DNA from: Bacteroidota bacterium
Lineage (GTDB): Bacteria > Bacteroidota > Bacteroidia > JACCXN01
Assembly (NCBI GenBank): GCA_013696965.1
Contig: JACCXN010000100.1
Coordinates: forward strand, 1-49,640
Length of the DNA: 49,640 bases
Direction: 5' to 3'
This document shows positions 37,725 through 46,067 of this stretch, piece by piece. The position numbers were made by a program, and so were the translations under genes. Position 1 is the first letter of the stretch. Every line of letters begins with the position of its first letter. The notes below the pieces were generated by a model. It searched no databases. It was not told the DNA's origin and saw nothing but the letters and a program-made list of their open reading frames with translations.

Positions 37725-38510
37725 ATGAAAAAGAAAAAATTATATATAATCGCAATAGGTGGGAATATTCTCGATGATCAAGACAGACTCAATAATTTTC
37801 TATTGGATTTTTCACAAATAAGGACAAATAAGATTCTTGTTCATGAAGGTGGAGTTATGGTGAATGAAATTTGTAAAAAGTTAGGTGTGGATCCAGAAAA
37901 AAGTCATGGAAAAAAATCACTGGATCAAAATGCTTCTAAAATTAGTGCTATGGTTTATGCAGGGCTAATAAATAAAAGTATTGTTGCTAGGCTTCAAGCA
38001 AATCAATGCAATGCAATAGGCTTGTCTGGAGTGGATGCAAATATAATTCCCGCGGTTAAAATAGAAGAGAATAAAGAAGGATATGTGGATAGTGAAACCA
38101 TAAATGTTTCTGTTATTGCTGCACTTATTGAAAATTGTTTAATTCCTGTAATTGCCCCAATTTCCCATGATGGTAATGGTAATTTTAAAAATCTTGATCC
38201 TGACAATGTTGCATCTGAACTGGCCGTTGCTTTCACTAATTTATATGATGTTCATCTAATTTATTGTTTTGAAAAGAAAGGGATTTTAAAGGATATTTCA
38301 GACAATAATTCTGTTATTCCCAAAATCACTCTTGAAAATTACAATCATTTGAAAAAGGATGGAGTAATAGCAGAGGGAATGACCCCAAAGCTAGATAAGG
38401 CTTTTAGTGCATTAAAAAGGAAAGTACTATCTGTTCGAATTTGTTCCGTTGATAAATTACTGAATACTGTTAACTCTCCGGAGAGGGTTGGAACGGAACT
38501 TTATGTTTAA
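37725..38510 (+). CDS. argB: Acetylglutamate kinase-like protein (ArgB family, altered active site)
   Basis: The start is ATG 37725 (MKKKKLY), 10 bases after argG-like; the longer frame overlaps that gene. The 261-residue amino acid kinase fold is clear: AMVYAGLINKSIVARLQA, NAIGLSGVDANII, SELAVAFTNLYDVHLIYCFEKKGIL, GVIAEGMTPKLD. The N-terminal motif is IIAIGGN, so the catalytic Lys (K8 of E. coli NAGK, KxGG) is Ala10. The glycine loop is HEGG (40-43) in place of HGGG. The GRRIT/GLRVT segment that binds acetylglutamate is GKKSL (62-66). The ATP-side Lys in GMTPK and the Asp in NLDPDNVA remain. Kinase activity as in normal ArgB is unlikely. Confidence 0.82.
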   Translation: MKKKKLYIIAIGGNILDDQDRLNNFLLDFSQIRTNKILVHEGGVMVNEICKKLGVDPEKSHGKKSLDQNASKISAMVYAGLINKSIVARLQANQCNAIGLSGVDANIIPAVKIEENKEGYVDSETINVSVIAALIENCLIPVIAPISHDGNGNFKNLDPDNVASELAVAFTNLYDVHLIYCFEKKGILKDISDNNSVIPKITLENYNHLKKDGVIAEGMTPKLDKAFSALKRKVLSVRICSVDKLLNTVNSPERVGTELYV

Positions 38511-38567
38511 AAACGGTTTATACAATATAAAATGTATTTTTCTAATCCATTAAAAACATAAAAGATG

Positions 38568-38575
38568 TAGTTTTG
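38568..38575 (+). promoter_or_regulatory. -7 box for proC inside the cluster
   Basis: TAGTTTTG matches TAnnTTTG exactly and lies 21 bases before the proC ATG (38597), overlapping the longer possible open frame. It suggests that proC and the downstream gene can be expressed apart from the two upstream genes. Confidence 0.4.
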
Positions 38576-38596
38576 CCGAAAAAAACAGATTTAAAA

Positions 38597-39400
38597 ATGA
38601 CTACAAAAAACATAGCTATTATAGGAGCTGGCAATATTGGAATTTCTTTGGCAAAAGGGCTTGTTTCTTCTGGAAAATTTAATGCAAATCATATTGCTCT
38701 TGTAAAAAGAAATACAGCAACAATTGCGGAATTCACCAAAATGGGATATTTGGTAAGTAATAACATTGAGCATGCAATTTCAAAAGCGGATATAATTGTA
38801 CTTGCCGTTTTGCCTCAGCAGTTGGATACAATGTTAAAGGAGTTAAAAGATTACACTGTTCCTGAAAAACACCTTATTGTTTCGGTTGTTTCAGGTGCTC
38901 CAATATCAGGAATTTCTGGCTTTTTAAATCCGGAAATTCAGATTATAAGGGCAATGCCAAACACGGCTATAGCAATAGGCGAATCAATGACTTGTATTGC
39001 TTCTGGTAATGCCAATGCTGAGAATATGGCTTATGTAAAGGCAATGTTTAATGCAGTAGGGGAAACAATTGAAATAAAGGAAGAATTAATGACATCCGCA
39101 ACTGCATTATGTGCATGTGGAATAGCATTTTTCTTAAGGGCAATCAGGGCAGCATCTCAAGGAGGTATCGAACTGGGTTTTCATGCTGATGAAGCGCTTA
39201 AAATGGCTACACAAACTGCAAAGGGAGCAGCTTCATTACTGAAAATTTCGGGTGGGCATCCGGAAAATGAAATTGATAAAGTTACCTCGCCTAAAGGATG
39301 TACAATTGCAGGATTGAATGAGATGGAATACAAAGGTTTTAGTGCAGCAATGATAAAAGGAATAAAAGTATCAGCAAAGAAAGCAGGAGAATTGTATTAG
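38597..39400 (+). CDS. proC: Pyrroline-5-carboxylate reductase
   Basis: The start is ATG 38597 (MTTKNIAIIG); a TTG 24 bases upstream overlaps the promoter box. The 267-residue enzyme has a Rossmann motif GAGNIGISLAKGL, AVLPQQ, RAMPNTAIAIGESMTC, ACGIAFFLRAIRAASQGGIE and the P5C reductase signature VTSPKGCTIAGLNEMEYKG, which fits the recalled PROSITE pattern throughout. It reduces P5C to proline with NAD(P)H. Unlike its three neighbours it shows no active-site loss. It is 86 bases after argB-like and 25 bases before the M20 gene. Confidence 0.93.
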   Translation: MTTKNIAIIGAGNIGISLAKGLVSSGKFNANHIALVKRNTATIAEFTKMGYLVSNNIEHAISKADIIVLAVLPQQLDTMLKELKDYTVPEKHLIVSVVSGAPISGISGFLNPEIQIIRAMPNTAIAIGESMTCIASGNANAENMAYVKAMFNAVGETIEIKEELMTSATALCACGIAFFLRAIRAASQGGIELGFHADEALKMATQTAKGAASLLKISGGHPENEIDKVTSPKGCTIAGLNEMEYKGFSAAMIKGIKVSAKKAGELY

Positions 39401-39425
39401 GATAAATAATTTAAAAAAAAAATAA

Positions 39426-40526
39426 ATGGAGAACGTGTTGAAACAAGAGAAAGGGATACCCATAATTAATTACACAATGGATGAATTATACCGCGAATCC
39501 TTAAACTTGTTAAAAGAACTTATTGCGGTGGAGTCTTTTAGCAAACAAGAAGATAAATCAGCAGAAATTTTAAGTGATTTTTTTAGTAGGAAAAGAATTT
39601 CACATCAACGCAAGTCTAATAATTTATGGGCTTTTAATAGAAATTTCAATCCCAAATTACCTACTATTCTCTTAAATGCTCACCATGATACAATAAGACC
39701 CGCATTTGGATGGAGTATAAATCCATTTTTTCCCCTTATTGAAAATGGAAAAATTTATGGCCTTGGGAGCAACAATGCAGGAGCTGCTTTGGTTTCTCTA
39801 ATCACTACTTTTTTATATTTTAACGAATATGAAAATCTTAAGTACAATTTAGTATTTGCAGCAACTTCGGAAGTTGAAATTTCTGGCAACAATGGAATGA
39901 AACAGATATTTTCTAAATTAGGTGAAATTGATTTTGCAATAATAGGAGAACCAACCAAAATGCAGTTAATTATTGCTGAAAAAGCCTTACTTGTACTTGA
40001 ATGTGTTGCCCATACAAAACCAGGATTTTCCATACAGGAAAATGAAGGAAATGCAATTGAAATCGCAATGAATGATATTGCCTGGTTTAGAAATTTTAAG
40101 CATTCTAACCTTTTAAGTCCATTAAAAATAGTACTTACCAATATAGAAACAACAAATACAGGTGATAATGTTTCTAAATCATGTAAATTCACAGTAGAGG
40201 TAAGAACAGGGGAGACTTTTGACATAGATGAATTGCTTGAACTTATTGGCAAAAACATTTTTTCAGAAATAAAGGTGCTATCTTCCGGGTTAAATTCAGA
40301 TATTATTGATAAAAGTCATCCTTTAATTAGTGCTGGAACAGCATTGGGAAGAAATATTCTTTCTTCACGCGGTACCAGGGACAAAGCATTAATTGATGTT
40401 CCTTCCTTAATCCTTGGACCAGGAGATCCAGCTCGATCATATACCTGTGATGAATTCGTTTACCTCTATGAAATAAACGAGGGAATAAGCATGTATATAG
40501 CTATGTTAAGTAAGCTTTTACAATAA
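39426..40526 (+). CDS. argE: M20 family hydrolase-like protein (ArgE type, metal site lost)
   Basis: A 366-residue homologue of the Bacteroidota ArgE deacetylase: LLNAHHDTIRPA, GKIYGLGSN, IIGEPTKMQL, AGTALGR, LGPGDPARS and CDEFVY are present. Several key positions are changed. The bridging metal Asp (usual GLGSNDAGG) is Asn117. The catalytic Glu of the EE pair is Val150 (TSEVEIS for AEEEIS). The dimer-interface His is Phe201. The final metal His before TADEF is Tyr339 (RSYTCDEF). H86, D88, E151 and E175 remain. With two metal ligands and the general base gone, deacetylase activity is very doubtful, yet the reading frame is intact. It is the last gene of the cluster. Confidence 0.83.
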   Translation: MENVLKQEKGIPIINYTMDELYRESLNLLKELIAVESFSKQEDKSAEILSDFFSRKRISHQRKSNNLWAFNRNFNPKLPTILLNAHHDTIRPAFGWSINPFFPLIENGKIYGLGSNNAGAALVSLITTFLYFNEYENLKYNLVFAATSEVEISGNNGMKQIFSKLGEIDFAIIGEPTKMQLIIAEKALLVLECVAHTKPGFSIQENEGNAIEIAMNDIAWFRNFKHSNLLSPLKIVLTNIETTNTGDNVSKSCKFTVEVRTGETFDIDELLELIGKNIFSEIKVLSSGLNSDIIDKSHPLISAGTALGRNILSSRGTRDKALIDVPSLILGPGDPARSYTCDEFVYLYEINEGISMYIAMLSKLLQ

Positions 40527-40613
40527 CCAGGAATTGGGTTTATTTTGAAATGAGAAATTTTTTCAATGATTTGAGAAGTTTTGGTCTAATCCTAAATTAG
40601 TACACCCAGCTGT

Positions 40614-42911
40614 TTAATTAAAAACTTTTTTAATGTTTTCCATAAAACGTTTTTTCTTTGGGTGTGCATTTTTTATTGTAGGCTTAATCCTTTTATCCCT
40701 CTTTTTTCCAATTATTAAATCCCAAATATTATTGTTGTAGGGGTTTTTTTTCACAAAAGGGGGGCAATTTAATTTTAATGCTGTTTCTTCTGGCAAAGGC
40801 GGAAATGTAAGTTTTTTCTTATGTTTAAAATCTTTATCTCCATAAACATTATTCATGAAATTGGCCCAAATAGGAAGAGCCATTTTTGAGCCTTGGCCTA
40901 ATTGGGAATTTTTAAAATGAACACTAGGATCATCATGCCCAACCCATACTCCTGCAACAATATCGGGGGTGTAACCAACATACCACCCATCCACCTGATT
41001 TTGGGTAGTTCCTGTTTTGCCAGCCATTTCATTTTTAAAACCGTATTTATACCTCAAACTTATTGCCGTTCCGCTATCCACAACGCATTTTAAAAAATGA
41101 GTTATTATGTCCGCTGTTTCAGCTTCCATTGCCTTGTTTTTTAGGGGAAAATCAGATGAGAAATCTTTAATTATTTCACCGCTTGAAGTTTCTATTCTTT
41201 CTATATAAACCGCTTGTGTTCTTTCACCCCCATTTGCAAAACTTGTATAAGCGCTTACTATTTCTTCCAGTGAAATATCTGCTGTTCCCAATGCAAGAGA
41301 TGGAACAGCAGGAAGCTCACTTGTAATGCCCATTCTTTGAGCCATATTTATTACTGGTTTGGTTCCGGTTTGCATGATTATTTTTGTGCTTATTGTATTG
41401 AGAGATTTAGTTAAAGCCCCCTGCAATGTATAGTATCCTTCATATTCTGAATTTGAATTCTCTGGAGACCAATTTGCAAATTCTTTATATATTTCCCTTT
41501 CATTGGAAATGTAATGGCAAGGATCTATACCATGCTCAATTGCTGCTGCATATACAATGGGTTTAAATATAGAGCCAACTTGTCGTTTTGATCGGATATG
41601 ATCATATTTAAAATAGTTATAATCAATTCCACCCACCCAGGCTAAAACTTTGCCTGTTTGGGGTTCCATTGCAAAAAAACCGGCATTAAAAAAATTACGG
41701 TAATAACGAATGGAATCCATAGGACTCATTTGCGTATCCAATTCTCCGTTCCAACTAAAGACTTTCATAGGAATAGGCTTTTCAAAAATCGCATTGATTT
41801 TTTCCTCGGATAAATTTTTACTTTTCAACTCTTTATACCGTGAACTTCGAAATTTAGCTTTTACTTCACTCTCATTTTGTGCTGATTGTTTTTTTACATT
41901 TAAAGTACTAAAAAATGCCTTTTGCAATTCTTTTAAATGGGTATTAACCGCTTTTTCCCCATGCTTTTGCATTTTTGAATTTATGGTTGTAAAAATTTTA
42001 AGACCATCTGTATATAAATTATAAACGGACCCATCTTGTTTTGGATTTTCTTTTAGCCATTTTTGAATTTCAAGTCTTAAACTTTCCCTGAAGTAGGGTG
42101 CAAGGCCATCATTGTGAGTAATATTTTTGTAGCGTAAATTTAATGTTTGTTGTTTTAAGCTATCCACTATTTCTTTTTCCAAAAAGTTGTATTTAAGCAT
42201 TTGATTTAATACTATATTTCTTCTATGAAGAGCCTTTTCTGCATTGGTTCTTGGATTGTAGGAAGAAGTTGCTTTTAACATACCTATTAAAACTGCGGCT
42301 TCATTTAAATTTATGTTTTTTGGGGTAGTACTGAAATACCTTTCACATGCTACTTCAATCCCAAACACATTTTCCCCAAAAGAAACTGTATTTAAGTATA
42401 GAGTTAAGATTTCTTCTTTTGAATAAATTTCTTCTAAACTCACTGCGATAAATACTTCTTTTATTTTATTAATGGTTAAGGAAAGATAATTATGTCTTTC
42501 ACGGGGATAAAGGTTTTTTGCAAGTTGTTGACTTATTGTACTACCGCCACCGGAGCTTTCATTTTGCAAAATGAGCGATTTTACAAGAACTCTAAATAGA
42601 CTCCTTTTATCAATTCCTTGGTGATCAAAAAAACGTATATCTTCTGTTGCGATCAGGGCATTGACAATATTTGGAGATATTTGTTGCCAGCTGGTATTTG
42701 TTCTGTTTACAAGGTAATATTTGCCCAATAAAACACTATCGGCAGAGTAAACCTCTGAGGCTACATGATTTTCAATTTGTTTTAGTTGATTGTGATCAGG
42801 CAATTCTCCAAAGCTTCCATTTTTAATAGAAAAAATAAATAAGGTTAGGCCAGCGCTGACAAGGATAAAAAAAGCAGCAAATAAAATAAGAATTTTTTTT
42901 AACAGGGGCAT
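40614..42911 (-). CDS. Class A penicillin-binding protein (PBP1A type)
   Basis: A 765-residue bifunctional peptidoglycan synthase. It has one N-terminal membrane helix (about 5-28). The glycosyltransferase domain has E90-DIRFFDHQGID and GGGSTISQQLAKNLYPRE. The transpeptidase has SIFK (S447-K450), SLN (503-505) and KTG (632-634). A basic, Lys-rich tail of about 70 residues follows. The periplasmic enzyme polymerises and crosslinks glycan strands. It converges with the arginine-like cluster. CAAACGTA at 42935-42942 (TACGTTTG on the minus strand) is a possible -7 box. Length and motifs are normal. Confidence 0.94.
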   Translation of the reverse strand: MPLLKKILILFAAFFILVSAGLTLFIFSIKNGSFGELPDHNQLKQIENHVASEVYSADSVLLGKYYLVNRTNTSWQQISPNIVNALIATEDIRFFDHQGIDKRSLFRVLVKSLILQNESSGGGSTISQQLAKNLYPRERHNYLSLTINKIKEVFIAVSLEEIYSKEEILTLYLNTVSFGENVFGIEVACERYFSTTPKNINLNEAAVLIGMLKATSSYNPRTNAEKALHRRNIVLNQMLKYNFLEKEIVDSLKQQTLNLRYKNITHNDGLAPYFRESLRLEIQKWLKENPKQDGSVYNLYTDGLKIFTTINSKMQKHGEKAVNTHLKELQKAFFSTLNVKKQSAQNESEVKAKFRSSRYKELKSKNLSEEKINAIFEKPIPMKVFSWNGELDTQMSPMDSIRYYRNFFNAGFFAMEPQTGKVLAWVGGIDYNYFKYDHIRSKRQVGSIFKPIVYAAAIEHGIDPCHYISNEREIYKEFANWSPENSNSEYEGYYTLQGALTKSLNTISTKIIMQTGTKPVINMAQRMGITSELPAVPSLALGTADISLEEIVSAYTSFANGGERTQAVYIERIETSSGEIIKDFSSDFPLKNKAMEAETADIITHFLKCVVDSGTAISLRYKYGFKNEMAGKTGTTQNQVDGWYVGYTPDIVAGVWVGHDDPSVHFKNSQLGQGSKMALPIWANFMNNVYGDKDFKHKKKLTFPPLPEETALKLNCPPFVKKNPYNNNIWDLIIGKKRDKRIKPTIKNAHPKKKRFMENIKKVFN

Positions 42912-42967
42912 TTGCTTTTTTTGTTGTTATTTTTCAAACGTATCTAATGTAATTTTATTGATAGGTT

Positions 42968-44116
42968 TTATATTACAATTGCTGCAGAATGGTCCAGTTC
43001 TCTTTCATAAACAACCTCTATCAAGGCATCTTCATTTATAAAACCTTTGTCAACAGCATGTTTAGCTGCAAGTAATGTGTCTTTTATCAATAGCATTTCT
43101 ACTCCAACATGGTTTAATTGTTTACCAATTAATGTAACTTTTTTTGCCTTTGATTTCTTAATGTCCCGAATATAAATTGCGAGTATTCTACCAGGAAATT
43201 CAAAACAGATGCTTTTATAAATTTCGGCATCCTTTTGTCCACTATCCCCAATTAGGATAAAATTCAGAAAGTCAAAAGTAGTTAAAAGATGCCTTATTTT
43301 TTTGATTTTATGCACATGTTTGTCCAACTGGTTTTTTCCTTTAAATAGATGCTTAAGCTTTAATGGATGGAAGTGCTGAAGCAAAAAAGGACCATCAGGA
43401 ATATTTCGATGGCGACAAAAATCCAAAAGCAAATCATAAACATTCCATTGACTGCTTGAAACATAAAAGATAGGATTTTGATTATTGTCTCCTTTTCCAC
43501 GTGAAAGTGCATTGTAAAAACCAGCTACTCCCTCAAATGGAAGTCTGGTAATGGCGTTTTTAAAAAGCATTAACCTTGTTTTTTTTATACTATTGGTAGC
43601 ATGAGAAACAAGAACAGTGTCGTCAATGTCTGATATTACACCAAACTGCTTTTCGTTTTCTTTAAGAATAAGTACCTCTCCTGTTGCTGTTGTTTTTTTC
43701 TGCAAGGGTATTATAAAATCCAGTAGTTCGAGTTCCACAAATTGCCAATTTAAGTCTGGAATTTCCATCCCTATCAAATCAAATTTAAAATGAAAAAAAC
43801 CGCGCTCATTTGTAATGCCAGTCATTTGCTTTCCCATAAAAGTTGCTTTTACTCTTACTCCTGGTATCTCATCGCTTATAAAACGCTTTATCATAGCCCT
43901 CATGTTTTCCCAAATGCTATGTTCCTCTATGGGCTTAGCCAAGCCTTTGTCTTCGGAAACAGTTCCTGAAATATAAAGAGACAACCTATTGCCATAGCCA
44001 CGGTATGGAATAATCACAGGAATGCCAAGCCAGCCCATCTTTTGCTTGGTCCACAATCCTAATTTTCTGAAGGGATTTATTTTTTTCGCCCAGATACCTA
44101 TTGATTTTTTTACCAC
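42968..44116 (-). CDS. App1-type phosphatidate phosphatase domain protein (DUF2183)
   Basis: A 382-residue protein probably starting at GTG 44116, with no closely spaced ATG in frame. The N-terminal 150 residues hold YRGYGN and a beta-sandwich-like segment. The phosphatase half has VISDIDDTVLVSHATN (D163, D165, T167), then FYVSSSQWNVYDLL and LIGDSGQKDAEIY, which is the DxDxT / S-S / GDS.QxD pattern of the HAD-like App1 family. Yeast App1 converts phosphatidic acid to diacylglycerol. It has no signal peptide. It is divergent from a lipid kinase gene, which suggests a shared link to phospholipid turnover. Confidence 0.85.
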   Translation of the reverse strand: MVKKSIGIWAKKINPFRKLGLWTKQKMGWLGIPVIIPYRGYGNRLSLYISGTVSEDKGLAKPIEEHSIWENMRAMIKRFISDEIPGVRVKATFMGKQMTGITNERGFFHFKFDLIGMEIPDLNWQFVELELLDFIIPLQKKTTATGEVLILKENEKQFGVISDIDDTVLVSHATNSIKKTRLMLFKNAITRLPFEGVAGFYNALSRGKGDNNQNPIFYVSSSQWNVYDLLLDFCRHRNIPDGPFLLQHFHPLKLKHLFKGKNQLDKHVHKIKKIRHLLTTFDFLNFILIGDSGQKDAEIYKSICFEFPGRILAIYIRDIKKSKAKKVTLIGKQLNHVGVEMLLIKDTLLAAKHAVDKGFINEDALIEVVYERELDHSAAIVI

Positions 44117-44332
44117 ATTTCCTGTTGTTGGGAATGGTTCAATTTACTAAATTACTCCTAACATTGCAAATCGCACTTGATTTAAATGAATCTGCTTTTT
44201 TTCCATCACCTGAAATAATTTTTTTAATGTAAAATAAATTTGATAAAAATCAGGGTCTTTATGGTATATTTAGCAGAGAATTTTATACCTGCTGGTTTAA
44301 AATATATTTAATTTTTACTGAGTTCAAAAATA

Positions 44333-45220
44333 ATGATTGTCGATAAAAAAAAAGTTTTGTATGTTATTAATCCATTGTCAGGTGGTAATGACAAAACTCC
44401 CTTTGTTGATTCCCTGCAAAACTTCTCCATGGAAAATAACATGGAATACAAGGTTTTTTATACTACGGGAAACAACGATTTCATTTTACTTAAAGAACAA
44501 ATTCTTGATTTTAATCCTGAAATAATAATTGCAGTGGGTGGTGATGGAACATGCAATTTAGTTGGTAGTACAATTGTAAATACAAACAAGGTAATGGCAC
44601 TAGTACCTTTTGGATCTGCAAATGGGATGGCAAGTGAGCTTAATATTCCTGTGAATGTCTCTCAGGCGCTTCATATTTTAATTCACGGCAGGGTTAAAAT
44701 AATTGATACCATTACAATTAACAAAAGGCTTTGCATACACCTTTCAGATATTGGATTAAATGCAAAAGTGATAAAACGTTTTGAAGAGGAGAAAGTAAGG
44801 GGAATTTATGGATATGCAAAACAGTTTTTCAAAGAGTTATGGTATTATAAGCCTTCCCGGTATGTGTTTTTGTATAATAATTTAAAGTTTAAAAAAAGAG
44901 CCCATGTAGTAGCAATTGCTAATGCCACACGTTATGGAACAGGGGCAGTAATTAATCCAAACGGAAAAATTGATGATGGCAAATTTGAAGTTTGCATTGT
45001 TAAGCCCTATCCTTTTTGGGGAATTTTTACAATAACCGCAGCTATCTTCCTTGGTTATTTAGATAAAATAAAGTATGCAGATATCAGGAGCTTTACAAAA
45101 ATAACGATCATAAATAAGAGCAATCAACCCTTACATATAGATGGCGAAATTATTGAATTAGCAAGTGTAATTGAAGCGGAAATAAATCCCTTAAGCCTTA
45201 AAATAATTGTACCCTTATAA
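44333..45220 (+). CDS. Diacylglycerol kinase-family lipid kinase (YegS/BmrU type)
   Basis: The 295-residue protein has the DAGK catalytic domain: VLYVINPLSGGND at the N-terminus, GGDGTCNLVGS at 69-79 and PFGSANGMASELNIP. The C-terminal beta domain has HLSDIGLNAKVIKRF, NATRYGTGAVINPNGKIDDGKFEV and HIDGE. It phosphorylates a lipid such as diacylglycerol with ATP on the inner face of the membrane. It is 26 bases upstream of a predicted esterase and divergent from the App1-type phosphatase, giving a small lipid-related locus. The substrate is unknown. Confidence 0.88.
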   Translation: MIVDKKKVLYVINPLSGGNDKTPFVDSLQNFSMENNMEYKVFYTTGNNDFILLKEQILDFNPEIIIAVGGDGTCNLVGSTIVNTNKVMALVPFGSANGMASELNIPVNVSQALHILIHGRVKIIDTITINKRLCIHLSDIGLNAKVIKRFEEEKVRGIYGYAKQFFKELWYYKPSRYVFLYNNLKFKKRAHVVAIANATRYGTGAVINPNGKIDDGKFEVCIVKPYPFWGIFTITAAIFLGYLDKIKYADIRSFTKITIINKSNQPLHIDGEIIELASVIEAEINPLSLKIIVPL

Positions 45221-45246
45221 GGATTATTACAAAAAAAAATTTGAAA

Positions 45247-45897
45247 ATGAATGAGCGACACATATCCATAAAAAAAACTGCAAGGTATTTTGTTTCAGGA
45301 GAAGTAACTAATGCAATCAATTCTGTTTGGATTGTTTGCCATGGCTACGGGCAATTGGCCAATTATTTTCTGCGAAAATTTGAAGTGCTTAACAATGGTA
45401 AAAACTTAATAGTAGCACCTGAGGGTTTGCATCGCTTTTACCTTGGAGGGTATTCTGGCAGAGTTGGGGCATCCTGGATGACAAAGGAAGATAGAATGAA
45501 TGATATTAAGGATTATATTCATTTTCTGGATGATTTGTATTTGGAGATATTAAATTCATTTAATGGTAGGAAAGTAAAAATTAATGTATTGGGATTTTCA
45601 CAAGGGACTGCTACTGTTTGCAGGTGGCTTGTAAATAAAAAATCAAAAGTAAACAATCTCATAATATGGGCAGGAGGATTTCCTTCTGATCTTGCCTTTG
45701 AACCTGACAAAACCCTATTTGATTCCATGGGGATATATATGGTATTTGGCGATAAAGATGAGTTTATTAGTGCAGAAGAATTTGAAAGTCAGGAAAAAGT
45801 ATTAAAACAGCATAAGATTGAATATAATTTAATCAGGTTTGAAGGAAAACATGAAATAAATTCCCAGGTATTGACAGAGCTTTCTAAAAAGATTTAA
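45247..45897 (+). CDS. Alpha/beta hydrolase (phospholipase/carboxylesterase-like)
   Basis: The start is ATG 45247 (MNERHISI) in place of the TTG six bases earlier. The 216-residue alpha/beta hydrolase has the oxyanion strand WIVCHGYGQ, the nucleophile S118 in GFSQG, the acid Asp in VFGDKDEFIS and the His in GKHEIN. It resembles the YpfH/acyl-protein thioesterase group. There is no signal peptide. It follows the lipid kinase gene closely and probably shares its transcript, so a lipid or acyl ester substrate is plausible. Confidence 0.83.
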   Translation: MNERHISIKKTARYFVSGEVTNAINSVWIVCHGYGQLANYFLRKFEVLNNGKNLIVAPEGLHRFYLGGYSGRVGASWMTKEDRMNDIKDYIHFLDDLYLEILNSFNGRKVKINVLGFSQGTATVCRWLVNKKSKVNNLIIWAGGFPSDLAFEPDKTLFDSMGIYMVFGDKDEFISAEEFESQEKVLKQHKIEYNLIRFEGKHEINSQVLTELSKKI

Positions 45898-46013
45898 ATT
45901 CTCTTTAAAAAATCAAAATAAAATTTGTTGGTTAAAGTATTATCTCTGAATTTATCCTTAATTCACCAACCTCATAGCCATTAATAAAAGGCCAACTTGC
46001 CAATAATTCCTAA

Positions 46014-46049
46014 ATAAAAAAAAGGGAACAACAACAATGGAGTTCCCTT
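46014..46049 (-). terminator. Terminator of the porin-like gene
   Basis: Reading the minus strand, AAGGGAAC (46049-46042) pairs with GTTCCCTT (46029-46022) and is followed by a run of T's. It lies just past the stop of the minus-strand gene at 46068. Confidence 0.75.
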
Positions 46050-46067
46050 CTATTTTTAAAAGCGTCA

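Noticed and set aside
37712-37725. A-run between argG-like and argB-like as a fusion frameshift site
   Set aside because: The run lies after the argG-like stop codon, so slippage there would not join the two proteins.
36443-40526. Sequencing error as explanation of the altered arg residues
   Set aside because: Changes are multiple-codon substitutions without frameshift, spread over three genes and confined largely to functional sites.
36443-40526. LysW-type amino-carrier pathway
   Set aside because: No LysW-like small acidic carrier protein, LysX/ArgX ligase or LysZ-type active site is seen.
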